Source of the DNA: Chrysoporthe austroafricana | Lineage: Eukaryota > Ascomycota > Sordariomycetes > Diaporthales > Cryphonectriaceae | Assembly (NCBI GenBank): GCA_001051155.2 | Contig: JYIP02000002.1 | Span: 5,623,315 to 5,687,314 of the forward strand | DNA length: 64,000 bases | Direction of reading: 5' to 3' | Shown here: positions 48,801 through 61,640 of the stretch, piece by piece | How the letters are laid out: the number at the start of each line of letters is the position of its first letter | Numbering within the stretch: position 1 is the stretch's first letter | The notes under the pieces: generated by a model | Databases searched by the model: none | Seen by the model: the letters and a program-made list of their open reading frames with translations, nothing else | Told to the model about the DNA's origin: nothing | Position numbers and translations under genes: made by a program

Positions 48801-51560
48801 AAATTTCTTTTTGTAATCTTTTTATATTTATTATGCTGGAAGCTGAATCTCTTTATAGTTTTATAGTTTATATAGTTTCGTAATGCTCTATACCGGATTA
48901 GCTTTTTATTAATCGCTAGTTGCTTGAATTTTCGGTTTATTTCTAACTTGTATTTATAAGTTCGAAATATTCGTAACCTTTCCCTATCGTTTGGCAAGTG
49001 CTTCTGCTTTAAAAGTATATCTAAGCCTATTTAAACGCATGCTTTTGCTGCTATTTTCAATAATTAAAACCTTCCTTTTTTCATTAATTGCAACCCTTTT
49101 AATAAGTACGGCTAGTTCTTATAAAATCTGGCTAATAATCCAATCGATCTAAGGGTTATGCTTTTTAAGCTAGAATATTCTTAAGATTAACTTATGCTAT
49201 GCCGTATTTGTAATATCGAAAGTAGTTTTCGTTATAAGGCTTTAAATCAAGATAAATAAGTAATTAATTTCTATATCGATTATGCTAAAATTATATATAA
49301 CCGCTTTTCTTTTTATAGTATTAAGTTTATAAAGATCCTTCTTTTGCATTCAAAGAATCTATTCCCTATTAATAATTTCTAGCAAAATAAAATTTCTTTA
49401 TACGTTATTATTTAATAATGCGCCGTAATGTTACCCGTTAATATATGCATCCAAAATAATATATTCTTCCTTATTATTCGTAATAGTATATAAGGACCTT
49501 ATAATTCTGATCGGCTGCTATCCTTTTACAAGCGATCCTTTCCTTTTAAGTCGTTCTATGCTTATCTCGCTACTTGCCTTGCTAGTTTTCTTGCTTAGCT
49601 TTGAGCATACTGTTTTGCCTTTTCAGCTTTTTGCAATTAGTATTACTCTTTAGCTTTATCTTGCATATAGATAGAATATACCGATATATAGCATTATCCT
49701 TATACTATTTTTCCTTAAATATACTTCTATAAATAATCGTTAAGTAATTCGATATAAGCGTTGCTATATTCGATATATAAAACTTTTCTATATCTCCTTT
49801 AGGATTCCATAATAAATTAGACCAATTGGTTTTATTCCTTAATTGGGAACCAATTGTATTTAATCTTCTCGCTAAAATATATTTAGCAATTGTAATATAT
49901 GCAATATGTCCAGGCAAGTTTATAATAACGAAAGTATAAGTAACTAATTCTTTCGTTTTCTTAAGGTTTGCATCCGCTATTCTGAAACGGGATGCTTTGA
50001 AAGAGTTCCTATAATATAAGCCCGTAAATAAAGTGCTTAATCTTTATATGCTTGGTTATCCAGTCGCTATGCTTTTGTCGTAGCTATTTTAGAATGCTAT
50101 ATTCCTCTAATTCTTTTTCAAATATAAGGGTTAGCAAGTTGTCTGGCTGTCGGTTTAGTAATGCTATTTCTTCTATTGCAGCATTAAATATTAATATTGT
50201 CGTATTTAAAGTACTGAATTCCTTTTTTATTATTATTTCTTATTGTTTGTCGAAATATATTTCTAGAGGAAATCGTCTTAAATCCTCTTCTCTAGCAATT
50301 AGTAAGTTGCTTAAGCAATTTGAATTGCTATCATTTATAGCCGTATCGTAAAGAGGGCTTTTTCTTCTTATAACGAGTTGCTTTTATCCTTTAAGCTTTT
50401 ATAAGAATTATCTTAAGCCTTTTTTCGCCAAGAAATGCAATAGGCAATAATCTTAATAGCAGGCCGTCCAGCTTATGCTGCCGTAATTAAGGTCCGCTAC
50501 TTATTTTAATAGGATATTATTGCTTAGCTAATTGGGTTCCTATTACTGGGCGATATTAACTTATTTTTCCGAAACTAGTTTCCATTCTTGCTTCTTTTTT
50601 TCTTAATAGCAATTGCAAGCAATATAGCCTTTCCTGCTACAATTGTAATAAGTAATTCCCTTACGCTATTCTCGCATAAAAGCGTCTAGTTCTATAAGTT
50701 TAGCATATATCGTACCCAAATAAGCCGTATTATTTCGGTTGCTATATTGGAACTTGCGCTTTTTAAAATTGGGTTAATACCGAAAGGTACTATTATAATT
50801 CTTTTGTTATTATTATTTTCGTTCGTAAAGTCGGTTATCGATACGGACGGCTTTATTAATAAACTCGCTAAATTCTTCGGGTCGGTTTTCCTTATAAAGT
50901 TCGTCCTTAATTTCTTCTTTAAATCTTATATAATAAGCGTTTATAAAGGGTTCGTTTTCGTAATTAAAATAAGCAATAATTTGTCTGAATTTGGCCGTAT
51001 AGTCTGCTGCTAATCCTGTTTGCCGAAATGCTTTCAATTGCTATATTATAATATATCGCTTGTCCGGATTTCCGAAAGTTTTAGTAAGGGCTTTTTTGAA
51101 ATTGGAATAGTACTGGAAAATACGTTTAGTATCTTCGGAACGGAATACGTTATTATTATCCAAATAATTGCGAAAAGTGAGTTCTTATTACTGGAATGCT
51201 ATTCTTTCGAATCGGCTTCTTGCGAAGTCGATCTTATCGTAAATAATCCTGAATTAAGTACTATAATGCTTAAAATAAGCCTTGAATTGAGTTAAGAAAG
51301 CTTAAAAGTCTTTACGAATGCTTTTATAAGGCTTAAGCTTATCAAGCTTGAAAGTTTTAGCTTATTAAAGGGTATCAAAGCAAAAAGTCTCGTTTTTAAT
51401 TTCTTCAAGCTATTAATATAAAGCTATATTTTATTCCTGGAATTATTCGTTAATAAGGATAACCGGGTTTCTTTCCTAAAAGGCTTAATTGCTAAAAGAA
51501 AATAAAGTATAAAGCGCTATCGTATTTCTAATATTGCTTAAAAGGTATATACTAAACCGT
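45895..51560 (-). pseudogene. gag-pol of element E
   Basis: Reverse strand. The gag part at 51037-50813 is open for 74 codons (TAKFRQIIAYFNYENEP and KAVRIDNRLYERK). The zinc knuckle near 50606-50655 reads YNCSRKGYIACNC. At the protease site the Asp-Ser-Gly is now Asn-Asn-Asn (49406-49421). The RT at 48467-48033 is open for 144 codons with FVLKKNSKFRLYIDYKQFND and YFDNILIYSKD (YFDN near 48072-48083). The integrase core is at 46852-46667, and the chromodomain at about 46030-45895 (YEMERIFKYRKPINYKKYLI, then TAG). Domain order is as in A. Confidence 0.87.
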
Positions 51561-51582
51561 TCTTGAATAAGAATTATTAAAA

Positions 51583-52022
51583 TATTATAAACGCTATAGC
51601 AATTCTGGAATATATTATAAAATTAAAGGATTTATACTAGCAAGAGCGGTATTAAATATAGCTTTAAGTACGGAAATACGATTATTAAATATCGCAATGT
51701 TTACAAATCTTATATAATTATTAATAATAAAGTCCAATTAATACTTAAATTGATAACTGAAAAGCTATTATTATTTATTTAATAAATGTCTAGCTTTTAT
51801 ATATCCAGCTTTTCAGTAATAATTACTTTGCTTATTTAATAAGCATAGCGAGCATGCTTATTTTGCTTATTTAGTAATCCAAGTAATTATTTATAACCTT
51901 AACCCTTGCTTATATAAGCGTTTGTATAGTTGTATAGTTAAGCTTGAAAATCCCGGTATCGAATGGGTTATTCTGGGCAGCTTTTAGTGCTATACCCTGG
52001 TTTTGCATATTAGTTTATAATA
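51583..52022 (-). repeat. 5' LTR of element E
   Basis: 440 bp, begins TATTATAAACGCTATAGC and ends TTAGTTTATAATA. Same length as its partner, with only transitions noticed between them. Confidence 0.9.
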
Positions 52023-52027
52023 TAATA

Positions 52028-55000
52028 CTAGAAATACGATAGCGCCTTAAACCTTATTTTCTTTTAGCAATTAAGCCTTTCAGGAAGAAATCCCGATTAT
52101 TTTTATTAACGAATAATTCTAGCAATAGAATGTAGCTTTTTATTAATAGCTTGAAAAAGTTAAGAATGAAGTTATCCGCTTTAATGCTTTTTAGCAAGCT
52201 AAGGCTTTTAAGTTTGATAAGCCTGGGCTTTATAAAAGTACTCGAAGAGATTTCCAGGCCTTTCTGATATAGCTTAAAGCCTATTTCAAGCATTACGAAA
52301 CCCAATTTAGAATAACTTATAATAAAATCGATTTCGTAAAAAGTTATTTGGAAAAGACAGCCTTTCAGTAATAAGAGCTAACTTTTCGCAATTATTTGGA
52401 TAATAGTAAAGATTTCCGTTCTAAAGATACTAAGCGCGTTTTTCAGCGCTATGCCAATTTCGAATTAGTTCTTATAAAGACTTTCGGAAATCCAGACGAA
52501 CGATATATTGCAATACGGCAGCTAGAAACATTACGGTAAACCGGCTCGGCCGCAAACTATACGGCCAAATTCCGATAAATTATCGCTTATCTAGATTATA
52601 AAGACGAACTTTTTATAAACGCTTATTACGCGGGACTTAAGGAAGAAATTAAGGACGAACTTTATAAAAAAGACCGGCTTGAAAAATTCAATAAATTCAT
52701 TAATAAGGCAGTCCGTATCGATAACCGACTTTACGAATAGCGCTAGTAATAATAAAGGAATTATAATAGCGCCCCGAAATACTAACTTAATTCAGGGAAG
52801 CGGAAATTCTAACAAAAAACCCGGAATAATACGGCCTATTCAGATACAATATATATTAAACTTATAAAATTAAATATTCTCGTACGGGAATAATGCAAAG
52901 GCATTACTTGCTATAATTGCAGCAAGAAAGGCTATATCGTATGCAATTGCTATTAGAAAAAGAAGAAGCGAAACTGGAAACCAATTCTAGAAAAATAAGT
53001 TAATATTGCTTAATAACAAAAACCCAATTAATTAAATAATAATACTCTACCGGAATAAGTAGCGAACCTTAACTATAGCAATATAAGCTGGATAGCTTGC
53101 TATTAAGATTATTGCTTATTGCATTTTTCGGTAAAAGAAAGTTCGGGATAATTTTTATGCAAGCTTAAAGAATATAAGCAATTCGCTATAAGAAGAAAAG
53201 GCTTTATTTATAATGCGGTTATAAATAGCAGCGATTCTAATTATTCGAGCAACTCTTTTAATATTAAAGAAAAAGATTTAGGAAAGTTCCTTTTAAGCTA
53301 TTATTTCGAATGACAATAGAATATAATAGTAGAAAAAGAATTCGGTATTTAAAAAAAAAGAATACTTATACTCAATGTTATATTTGAAAAAACAACTTTA
53401 TAGGATAGATAGCCGGATAATTTACTAATCTTTATGCAAGAAAAGAAACTTGATATAAAAATAAAAAAAACGATTTCCTAATATATAAAACAGAAATAAC
53501 CAGAACGAAATAACTAAATATCCAAATATACGAAAGTCGAATACTTTATTTATAGGCTTATATTATAGGAACTCTTCCAAAATATCCCGTTTCAGAATAG
53601 CAAATACAAGCCTTAAGAAAATAGAAGGATTAGTTACTTATACTTTCGTTATTACAAGCTTGCTTAAATATATTATATATACTATAACTATTAGATATAT
53701 TTTAACGAGAAAATTAAATATAATTGGTTTCCGATTAGAGAATAGGATTAATTGATTTAACTTATTATAGAATTTCGAGAAAAATATAGGGAAATCTTAT
53801 ATATTAAGAATAATAACGCTTATATCGGATTACTTAATAATTATCCGTAAAAATGCATTTAAAGAAAAACGATATAAGAATAATATTATATTATAGCATA
53901 TTCCATCCATATGCAAGATAAGGCTAGAAAATAGCATTAATTGCAAAAGATTAAGAAGCTAAAGCAATATGCTTAAAGCTAAGCAAGAAAATTAGCAAAG
54001 CAAATAACGAAATAAGCTCAGAATATTTTAAAAGGAAAAGATCGCTTATAACAGGATAGCAGCCGATTAGAATTATAAGGTCCTTATGCGCAATTATGAA
54101 AGAAAACGAAAAATATATTATATTAAACGTATATATTAACGGGCGGCGATATAGCGCATTTTTGGATAGCAGCGCATAAAGAAATTTCATTTTGCTAGAA
54201 ATCGTTAATAGAGAACGAATCCTTTAAACGCAAAAGAAAGATCTTTATAGACTTAATATTATAGAAAGAAAAGCGATTATATATAACTTTAATATAATCG
54301 ATACGGAAATTAATTACTTACTTATTTCGATTTAAGGCCTTATAATAAATATTACTTTTAATATTATAAATATAATATAATATAAGTTAATTTTAAAAAT
54401 ACTTTAGCTTAAAAAGCATAACTTTCGAATCGATTGGACTATTAGCCAAATTTTATAGGAATAAGCCGTACTTACTAAAAAGGTTGCAATTAATAGAAAA
54501 GGGAAAGTTTTAATTACTAAAAATAATATTAGGAATATGCGTTCAAACAAGCTCAAATATACTTTTAAAGCAAAAAGGTTTGTTAAAATAAAAGGAAGGG
54601 TTACGAATACTTCGAATTTACAAGCATAGATTGAAAATAAATTAGAAATTCAAGCGATTAGCAATTAATAGAAAGCTAATCTAGCGCGGAACGTTATAAA
54701 GCTATATAAGTTATGGAATTATAAAGAGATATAGCTTTTAAGATAGCAAATACAGAAAGATTACAGGCAGAAATTCGGATTAAGAAACGATAAATACCCG
54801 AAACCCTTAAAGGTTAAATTCCGAAAATAATAATAAGAAGCAAGCAAAGCAAAATACGCTTAATAATACTTTTTATTCTTTTAAATCTTAGAAAATAAAG
54901 AAAGACTATTACTAAAATTCAAAAATATATTAAAGGAATATTACGAATTCAAAAAACTATAATAAGAGAAATTCGATACCGGTTTATTAGAATACGGCCC

Positions 55001-57433
55001 TTTTAATTATAAAATTTTACCAAAAAAAGGAATAAAACTATAGAATTACTTTATTTACAAGCTCGACTAAGTAAAGCTCGAAGCATTTAAGGAATATATT
55101 GACGAAAACTTAAAGAGAAATTATATACGAAAATTACGTTTACTTGCAAGATATTCAATTCTATTCGTATTAAAGAAGAACGGCAAATTACGATTTTATA
55201 TAGATTACCGATAGCTTAACGATATTACGATTAAAAACCGCTATCCTTTATCTTTAATAAGAAAAATGCGAAATCGGTTAATCGGAATAAACTGGTTTAT
55301 TACGTTCGATTTCAAAGAAGAATACTATTATATCCGGATTAAGGAAAACAATATTTGGAAAATAGTATTTAGGACTCGTTACGGATATTTCGAATATATA
55401 ATCCTATTTTTCGGACTAATTAATGCATTTGCATTTTTCTAAGAAATGATTAACGATATTTTCCGCGAATACTTGAATATTATTATTATTATTTATTTTG
55501 ACAATATTCTTATTTATTTAAAAAACTTTGAATTATATAGATAGTATATATAATAAGTATTCCAGATTTTGCAAGATAATAAATTCTTAATCGAACCAAA
55601 TAAGTATTATTTCTATTAATAGAAAATCGATTATTTCGGTTATATAATAGAACCAAGCAAGATTAGTATATAGAAAGATAAAATTTAAGCAGTAAAAGAA
55701 TAACTTATATTAAGAAAAATTAAAGAAATCAGAATATTTCTCGGCTATATTAACTTTTACCGATAGTTTATACGAAACTATAATAAAATTGCATGCCCCT
55801 TTATATATCTTACGAAAAAAAACCGAAAGTTCGAATAAATATAAAAAGCATAAGAAATATTTGACGAAATTAAGAAACGAATTATATTAGAACTTATACT
55901 TTGCGAAGCAAACTTAAATAAGCCATTTGAAATTGAAACCGATATATCGGATTATGCATTCGGGAAATAATTCGGTTAACGGGATAATTAAAAATGCTTC
56001 AGGATTATAAATAACTTTTCAAAAAAATTAAACGGCTTAAAACTTAATTACGGCATCCCAAATAAAGAATTAATAGCAATCGTAAAAGCATTTAAAAAAT
56101 AATAGCATTATTTAATTGGAATTAAATATTAGATTATAATACATTCCGATTATAAGAACTTAATAACGTTTATAATAACAAAAGTCTTAAATTAATAATA
56201 AGTTAAATAAGCAGAATTCTTCTTATAATTCGATTTGAAAATTATTTATTGCAAAAGATTAGAAAATAGCAAAGCAAATGCATTTAGCAAACGATTAGAT
56301 TATTAGAATATAAAACTTAAGGAATTCCAAAATATTTTCGGATAAAAAAAAAATAGCAATTTTGTAAATAAAGCTAAGGAATTTAATACGATTATCAGAA
56401 TCTCTAATAACGGAAAAAACTAGAAAATATAATAACGGAAAAACAAAACGAATATATTAAATACGCATATAATGCATTCGCATACGGCTATTAGGGAATT
56501 AGAGCTATATATAAAAGAATTAAGAGATATTAAAACTTTCTAAAATTGAAAAGAAAGATCGAAATAATCTTACGAAAATGTAATAGCTATAAAAAGAATA
56601 AAATCGAATATTATAAGCTTTATAAACTATTCCAATTATTCTTTATTCCAGAAACGGTTTAGCAATCCATTAGTTAAGATTTTATTATTAAGCTATTATT
56701 TTTACGAAAACTTTTAATTAAAATATAATACAATAATATTTTAATAGTAATTTGCAAACTAAATAAATATGCTTATTTTATCCTATATAAGGAAAGCAAT
56801 ATAGCAAAAGATCTCGTATATATATTCTTGAAAACGGTCGTAATTAATTACGGTATGCTTAAAGAAATTATTTCCGATAAAGATAAGAAATTTATATTTA
56901 ATTTCTAAACTTTACTTATAAAATTATTCGGAATATAACAAAAAATATCTATAATATTCCATTTATAAATAGATAAATAAACGGAATGAATAAACCAGAT
57001 TATTAAATAATACTTATAGTATTATATAAATTATAAATAAAATAATTAAGTCGATTTGCTATTATTGGCATAATTCGCATATAATAGCGCAAATATAAAT
57101 ATAATAAAGAAATTACTATTTTATATATTTTATAGCTATAACCCGATAGCTTATTATAACGAATTATTAAAAGCAAATGCAAAAGCAATAGAGAAACGAA
57201 TCTGAAAAATCAAAAGAACCCAAAAAGAATTTCAGAAAAAACTGAAATTTGTATAAGAAAGAATAATGCGATTTGCTAACTCTAAAAGGATTAAAGGACC
57301 AATCCTATAAGAGAAGGATAAAGTCTATTTTATTCGATAAAAAGAATATATTAGAACGATAAAACCTTTTTACTTATTAGATTATAAAAAACTTAATCTA
57401 TTCAAAATTCTAAGAAGAATTTCAGATATTACT
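52028..57433 (+). pseudogene. gag-pol of element F
   Basis: Gag resumes right after the duplication of E. The zinc knuckle at 52905-52955 reads CYNCSKKGYIVCNC, with only the His lost to Tyr. The protease is LLDSS with Asp at 54165-54167 (Gly to Ser). RT is at about 55090-55540, with YFDN at 55494-55505. RNase H is at about 55900-56300, and the integrase at about 56400-57430 includes KLNKYAYFILYKESN near 56755. The chromodomain is missing: the integrase tail at 57434 jumps to sequence that in B lies after the chromodomain, a deletion of roughly 200 bp. Confidence 0.83.
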
Positions 57434-57569
57434 TAAGCGAAAATAGCTAAAAACCAGTTAATAACTTAAATAATATATAATAAGCGCTTAAGAAATATTA
57501 GAAAAAGCAATTAACCCGCTAGCCGAAAAAAAAGCTAAAAAGACCCGGAATAGTTTCGGACCCCGCAGT

Positions 57570-58019
57570 CAAATCAATATTAGCCCAGTTAATATCAAGA
57601 CCAAATTATTGCAAGACTATATTCAAATCGAAGCTTTTAGAAAAAAAACTTTCGGGAATTAGGATATCCGAAATACGATATTCAGCTTTAGCTTTACAAC
57701 GCTTTTCTTTAGCCTTTTCCGCTTCCAACCGCTCTAATTCCTTAATATTATTAATGTTCCGACAGATAGCTCGCATTATCTTTTTATACTATATGCATTT
57801 CTGCTAATACAAGCGAAAAACTTTCTTTTCCGCAACCTTTAATTCCTTTTCCAATTTCTGGTATTAATAAGCTATTTTGCAAAGCTTATCCGGAATAACT
57901 CCCAAAACGTTATATCGGGAATAGTTAAGCTGCATATATTCCGAATAACAAAAAGAGTTTCGTTCCGAAACTTAATAGCTAAAGATATTATAACTTTCGC
58001 AAAATAAGCAAGAAGGCAT
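57570..58019 (-). pseudogene. accessory ORF of F
   Basis: Reverse strand from the ATG at 58019: MPSCLFCESYNIFSY, then a TAA, then VSERNSFCYSEYMQLNYSR; coiled coil YQKLEKELKVAEKKVFRLY, NIKELERLEAEKAKEKRCKA; then FSKSFDLNIVLQ and GLDINWANIDLTAGSETI. Here the codon after GLDIN is TGG, showing that the stop at this point in C, D and E is a Trp codon turned to TAG. A shorter frame on the same strand (58087-57872) is a shadow. Confidence 0.63.
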
Positions 58020-58204
58020 TTATATAGCATACTGTAAAACCGCTTCCAAAAGAGAATTATAACGCTATATTTTAGCCGAACGAGCAAAACGAATTTTCTA
58101 TACTTTGCTTAATATCCCGATTAAGAAAGAAAAATTATAAAATAATTATAGATAAGGATTTTTACGGAAAATTATCAGACGATAATTGATAGGAAAAAGG
58201 ATAA

Positions 58205-58625
58205 TATTATAACTTAATAAGAAACTAGGGTTATAATAAGGAGAAGTAGCGCTTAAGCGCTTAATCCTTTCTTGCTTTAAAGGAATTTCGAATATTATTA
58301 ATTCAGAATTAGAGTTAGATAAGATAAAGATTACTGAATTATTAAGTAATCTAATAAGCCTGGATTATTAGATTATTTAATAAGTCGATAATCCAGAATT
58401 AAAGAACCGGATATATAAGGATGGGAAATAAATTACTGTAATTCTTTAATCGTAAATTTAAGTATTAATTAAGCCTTATTATTAATAGTTATATCGGCTT
58501 ATAAATATTGTAAATATTTGTTTAAATAAGTTTCCGGTATTTAAAGTTATACTTAATACCGGTTTTGCTAATATAAACCCTTTAACTTTATAGTTTATTC
58601 TAGAATTGCTATAGCGTTTATAATA
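58205..58625 (+). repeat. 3' LTR of element F
   Basis: 421 bp, begins TATTATAACTTAATAAGAAAC directly after the purine tract GATAGGAAAAAGGATAA (58188-58204), and ends GCTATAGCGTTTATAATA. Confidence 0.88.
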
Positions 58626-58630
58626 CATAT
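58626..58630. other. target-site duplication of F, right copy
   Basis: CATAT, identical to 44025-44029. Confidence 0.9.
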
Positions 58631-61600
58631 AAGTTTCGTTTATTCAGATTTCCGATATAGCTTATAGTTTATTAAGCTTAGCGTAATAAAGCTTTGCCGA
58701 AATGTTCGAAATTCCGGACTTAAATATTTTGCTGTTTATTAATTAGCTTTCGATCGAAAATGATTATTATAAAAACTAGATTAGCTATTCGTTCTTTACC
58801 GATTATCGAAATTAATAGCTTCTTAATTGCTAAGAATGGCTATTATACCGTATTCTTTCTTATACGGAATTATATACCGGTTGGTTCGAGCAAAGCTTAT
58901 AACAAATCCGGATTCGTGCTTTCCGCTAATTCCGCTGCTAAGCAAAGAAATTCCGTAAGCAAATTCTAGTTTTGATATACTTTACCGGAAGGTAGCCGGT
59001 ACGGACTTCTGAAATCTTAACTTTCCGATTAAAGAATTCGGCATACGGAAGCATCCGTAATCTCTTTATTTATAGCAAGCTTATTTATTTTGTAACTTTA
59101 TATTATAAAAGGTACCGGGCAATAATATAGCTTAAGATTATTTACCGTTATTTGCTATACGAAGTCGGGGCTTTTGTTATTTAGTATTTCTGGCTCGCCT
59201 TTCTTTTTTGGCAGCAAATCGAAAGGCTTTTAAGCGCTAGCCAGGCGCGAAATCCGTTTTTCTAAGCCGAATCTGTTTTAATATCGGCATAACAGGAAGA
59301 AAGGCCGGATTCGGAATAAGCGGTTCGAAATGCGCAGCTATAGCTTTCGGATCAAATATAGCGCCTTTTCCAGCAATATACGCTATAGCTATTAAGTTCC
59401 AAAATTACTATTAGCGCTTAGCAGCGTATAGCGATTGCTATTGCCCGCTAATATTAAGGAAAAAGCTATAATAGCCGCAAGCAAGAACAATAGGAAAATA
59501 ACGAAAACGATTTAATTAATAACGAAAAAATAAATTATATCTTGGACTTATAAGCCGGGCATAGTATTATAACAGCTTATATAATATACGGAAAAGAGCT
59601 ATAGTAAAAATAGTTCGAATTCGCTTTCCGAAAAGACTAATTTCGAATAGCTAATACTTAATAGTATTGCTTTTTCGGCTTCCGAAGCTCTTATAGCTAT
59701 CAAATTCTTTCTAAGCGGAAAAAAGAGATTTTCGAAAGAGAATTCGAATAAAGCCGGCTATAACGCTTCCGGCAGCTTTATAAAACCGACTTTCCCGGCC
59801 AGTTATAGCAGATAATAAGGGAATAAGCGCATTTTCGAAACGGCTAAAAAGCTATACTTAAAGCAATTATACGAAACGAAATGCTTATCTTGCAAATTAC
59901 TAGGACTAATAATAGAAAAGCTCTTTCTTTCTTACTTTTAGCTTATTGTTTGCTTTAAAGCGTTTCAATTATTATTCTTCCAATTATTGCATTATAAAGC
60001 AATTTAATCCGAAAATGCTAAGTATACCAAATCGATACGCATATCTAAGCCGGGTTTACAATTAACCGTATTGCAATTATTATTTTTATTATGCTTGAAT
60101 TTACTATTATGCAGCAGTTTCGCATTTTTATTAACTGGTTCCGGATTCGCAAGCAATTAAATCGGGTAATTATAGATAAATGCTATATTTCTTTCGATAT
60201 TAAAAATAGCTTTCGGCCTAAAGTATAAAAGCTTGAAACAATTATTATAGCTTATAATATATAGCATATTTTTTTAATAGCTATGCTGCTTTCTTGAAAT
60301 AAACTTTCGTTTTTCCGTACGATATAGATTTCTCGCCTTATTATTTTCCGGATATTTATAATTCGAAAGAATATTAGCTATCGAATATATAAAGTTATAT
60401 TCGATTAAATCGAAATTTCTATTCGCAAAGCAATCGCGTTAATCTTAACGTATTAAAACGAAAGCAAAACGATTATTTATAGCAGAACTATCCAGCGCGT
60501 CGAAAGGTTTAAAGCCGCTCTGGGTTGCAAGATATATTATAGCAAAATAATTAATACGCTTAGCAAGCTTGCTATTATCCAGAAATAGATAGAAAATAAG
60601 CATATTATTATAATTATTAATGCATTAAGAATAGATTTCGATATTCTTACGATTTATATAATTATTTATACCGAATTGCTAAAGCAATTACGAGATTATG
60701 CTTAGGAAAACGGATAAGCAAGCCGGGATGGAAATAATAATACTGCTTTTCTTTTCTGGGATAGCCGGGCTGCCAAGAATATTAATAGCGAAATCAGCCA
60801 GTTTTTGCAAGAAAAAAAATGCCGCTATATCGTCCTCGACCAAATTTTCGATAAGCATATAATCCGGATGCAATATACGAATAGCGAAATAGCTTATAAC
60901 TTATACGAAATAAAGATTTTGCAGCAAAGCAAGTACGAAACAGATTAGAATATTAGCCGGGAGCTTTTTAACCAAATATAACGGAAAACCAATTAAACGC
61001 AAAAAGAAATAGCTAGAAATATTTAGGAAAAGGCTTAGATAGCCAATACTTTTATCCGGCAGCTCGAAATATAAGCCGGGGCTTGTATTTTTTATAAAAG
61101 CAGAAAACGAAAAGGCATAGCCGCCTTATATACGAAAGCAGATTGCCTATTTTAGCAAGATTCGGTTTGGTACGAAATCGAAAGGAAGCAAAAGGAATTG
61201 CAGGAAATCGTTTTTGCAAAAAAAGGCCTGGCGCTATATTCGGGATATTTTTAGTACGGGATTCCGTAAGCGTTTTGCAAATCGTAAGCAATTATGCTAT
61301 CGGATTAGAAATCGTATTGCCGCAAAGCTAGCAGGATATGCCAGTATCCTGGTTTAATCGGGTTTATTTTTACAAGCTTCTAAGCGCTTTATACTTATAA
61401 GATTTCGGCATTCGTTTTATTATTTTTTGAGCAAAACAGGCTATTAAGCTAAAAGCAAAGTGCTATTTATGCGTAGTTAAGCTAGCATTATAAATGACTT
61501 GATATTGAAACGAATAATTTATATTGAGCTTTTTTCGAAATAACGGAAGCGGTTAATTATATGCTAGCAGAAAGAAAATAAAGTTTAATTCGGCAGCTTA

Positions 61601-61640
61601 TAAAACGGAAAGAAAGGAAAGGAAAAAAAAAAAAAATCGG
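58631..61640 (+). pseudogene. helicase and C-terminal part of RIPed RecQ/telomere-linked helicase-like gene
   Basis: One forward frame runs from 58633 (GTT) to at least 60732 without net shift. It contains a recombinase-like block (TGR, stop, PVRTSEI at 58987-59016; IRNLFIYSKLIYFVTLYYKR). Then come RecQ motifs: motif 0 HFRNG-stop-K (59830-59850, Gln lost); motif I T-R-T-N-N-R-K at 59899-59919, a TGTGSGK with each Gly changed by G-to-A; motif II IIDKCY at 60169-60186 for IIDECH; TIIYSRTIQRVERF; and motif VI YA-stop-ENG-stop-ASRDG at 60697-60732 for YAQE-GRAGRDG. A zinc-like C-terminal region (KCRYIVLDQIFDKHIIRM) and a further domain (IANTFIRQLEI, LALYSGYF) follow to about 61.6 kb. It unwound DNA 3'-5' by family; function here is abolished. 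Confidence 0.8.

Larger units (their letters stand above)
44511..52022 (-). mobile_element. complete gypsy/chromovirus element E, nested in F
   Basis: 7.51 kb, two 440-bp LTRs, 5-bp duplication CAATA/TAATA, orientation opposite to its host F. It carries gag, protease, RT, RNase H, integrase, chromodomain and the antisense accessory ORF. It sits only 51 bp inside F, in the leader before gag. It is less damaged than F but every frame has RIP-type stops. Confidence 0.9.
44030..58625 (+). mobile_element. gypsy/chromovirus element F, interrupted by E
   Basis: Left-to-right element inserted in the helicase gene with a 5-bp CATAT duplication. 5' LTR at 44030-44459, 51 bp of leader (44460-44510), element E (44511-52022), then gag to integrase (52028-57430), antisense accessory ORF and 3' LTR at 58205-58625. 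Without E it is about 7.1 kb. The chromodomain is lost through a small deletion near 57434. Confidence 0.9.

Noticed and set aside
58760..58969. 69-codon forward frame starting MIIIKTRLAIRSLPIIEINS
   Set aside because: It is an alternative frame over the helicase relic; the frame continuous with 58981 onward carries the family pattern.
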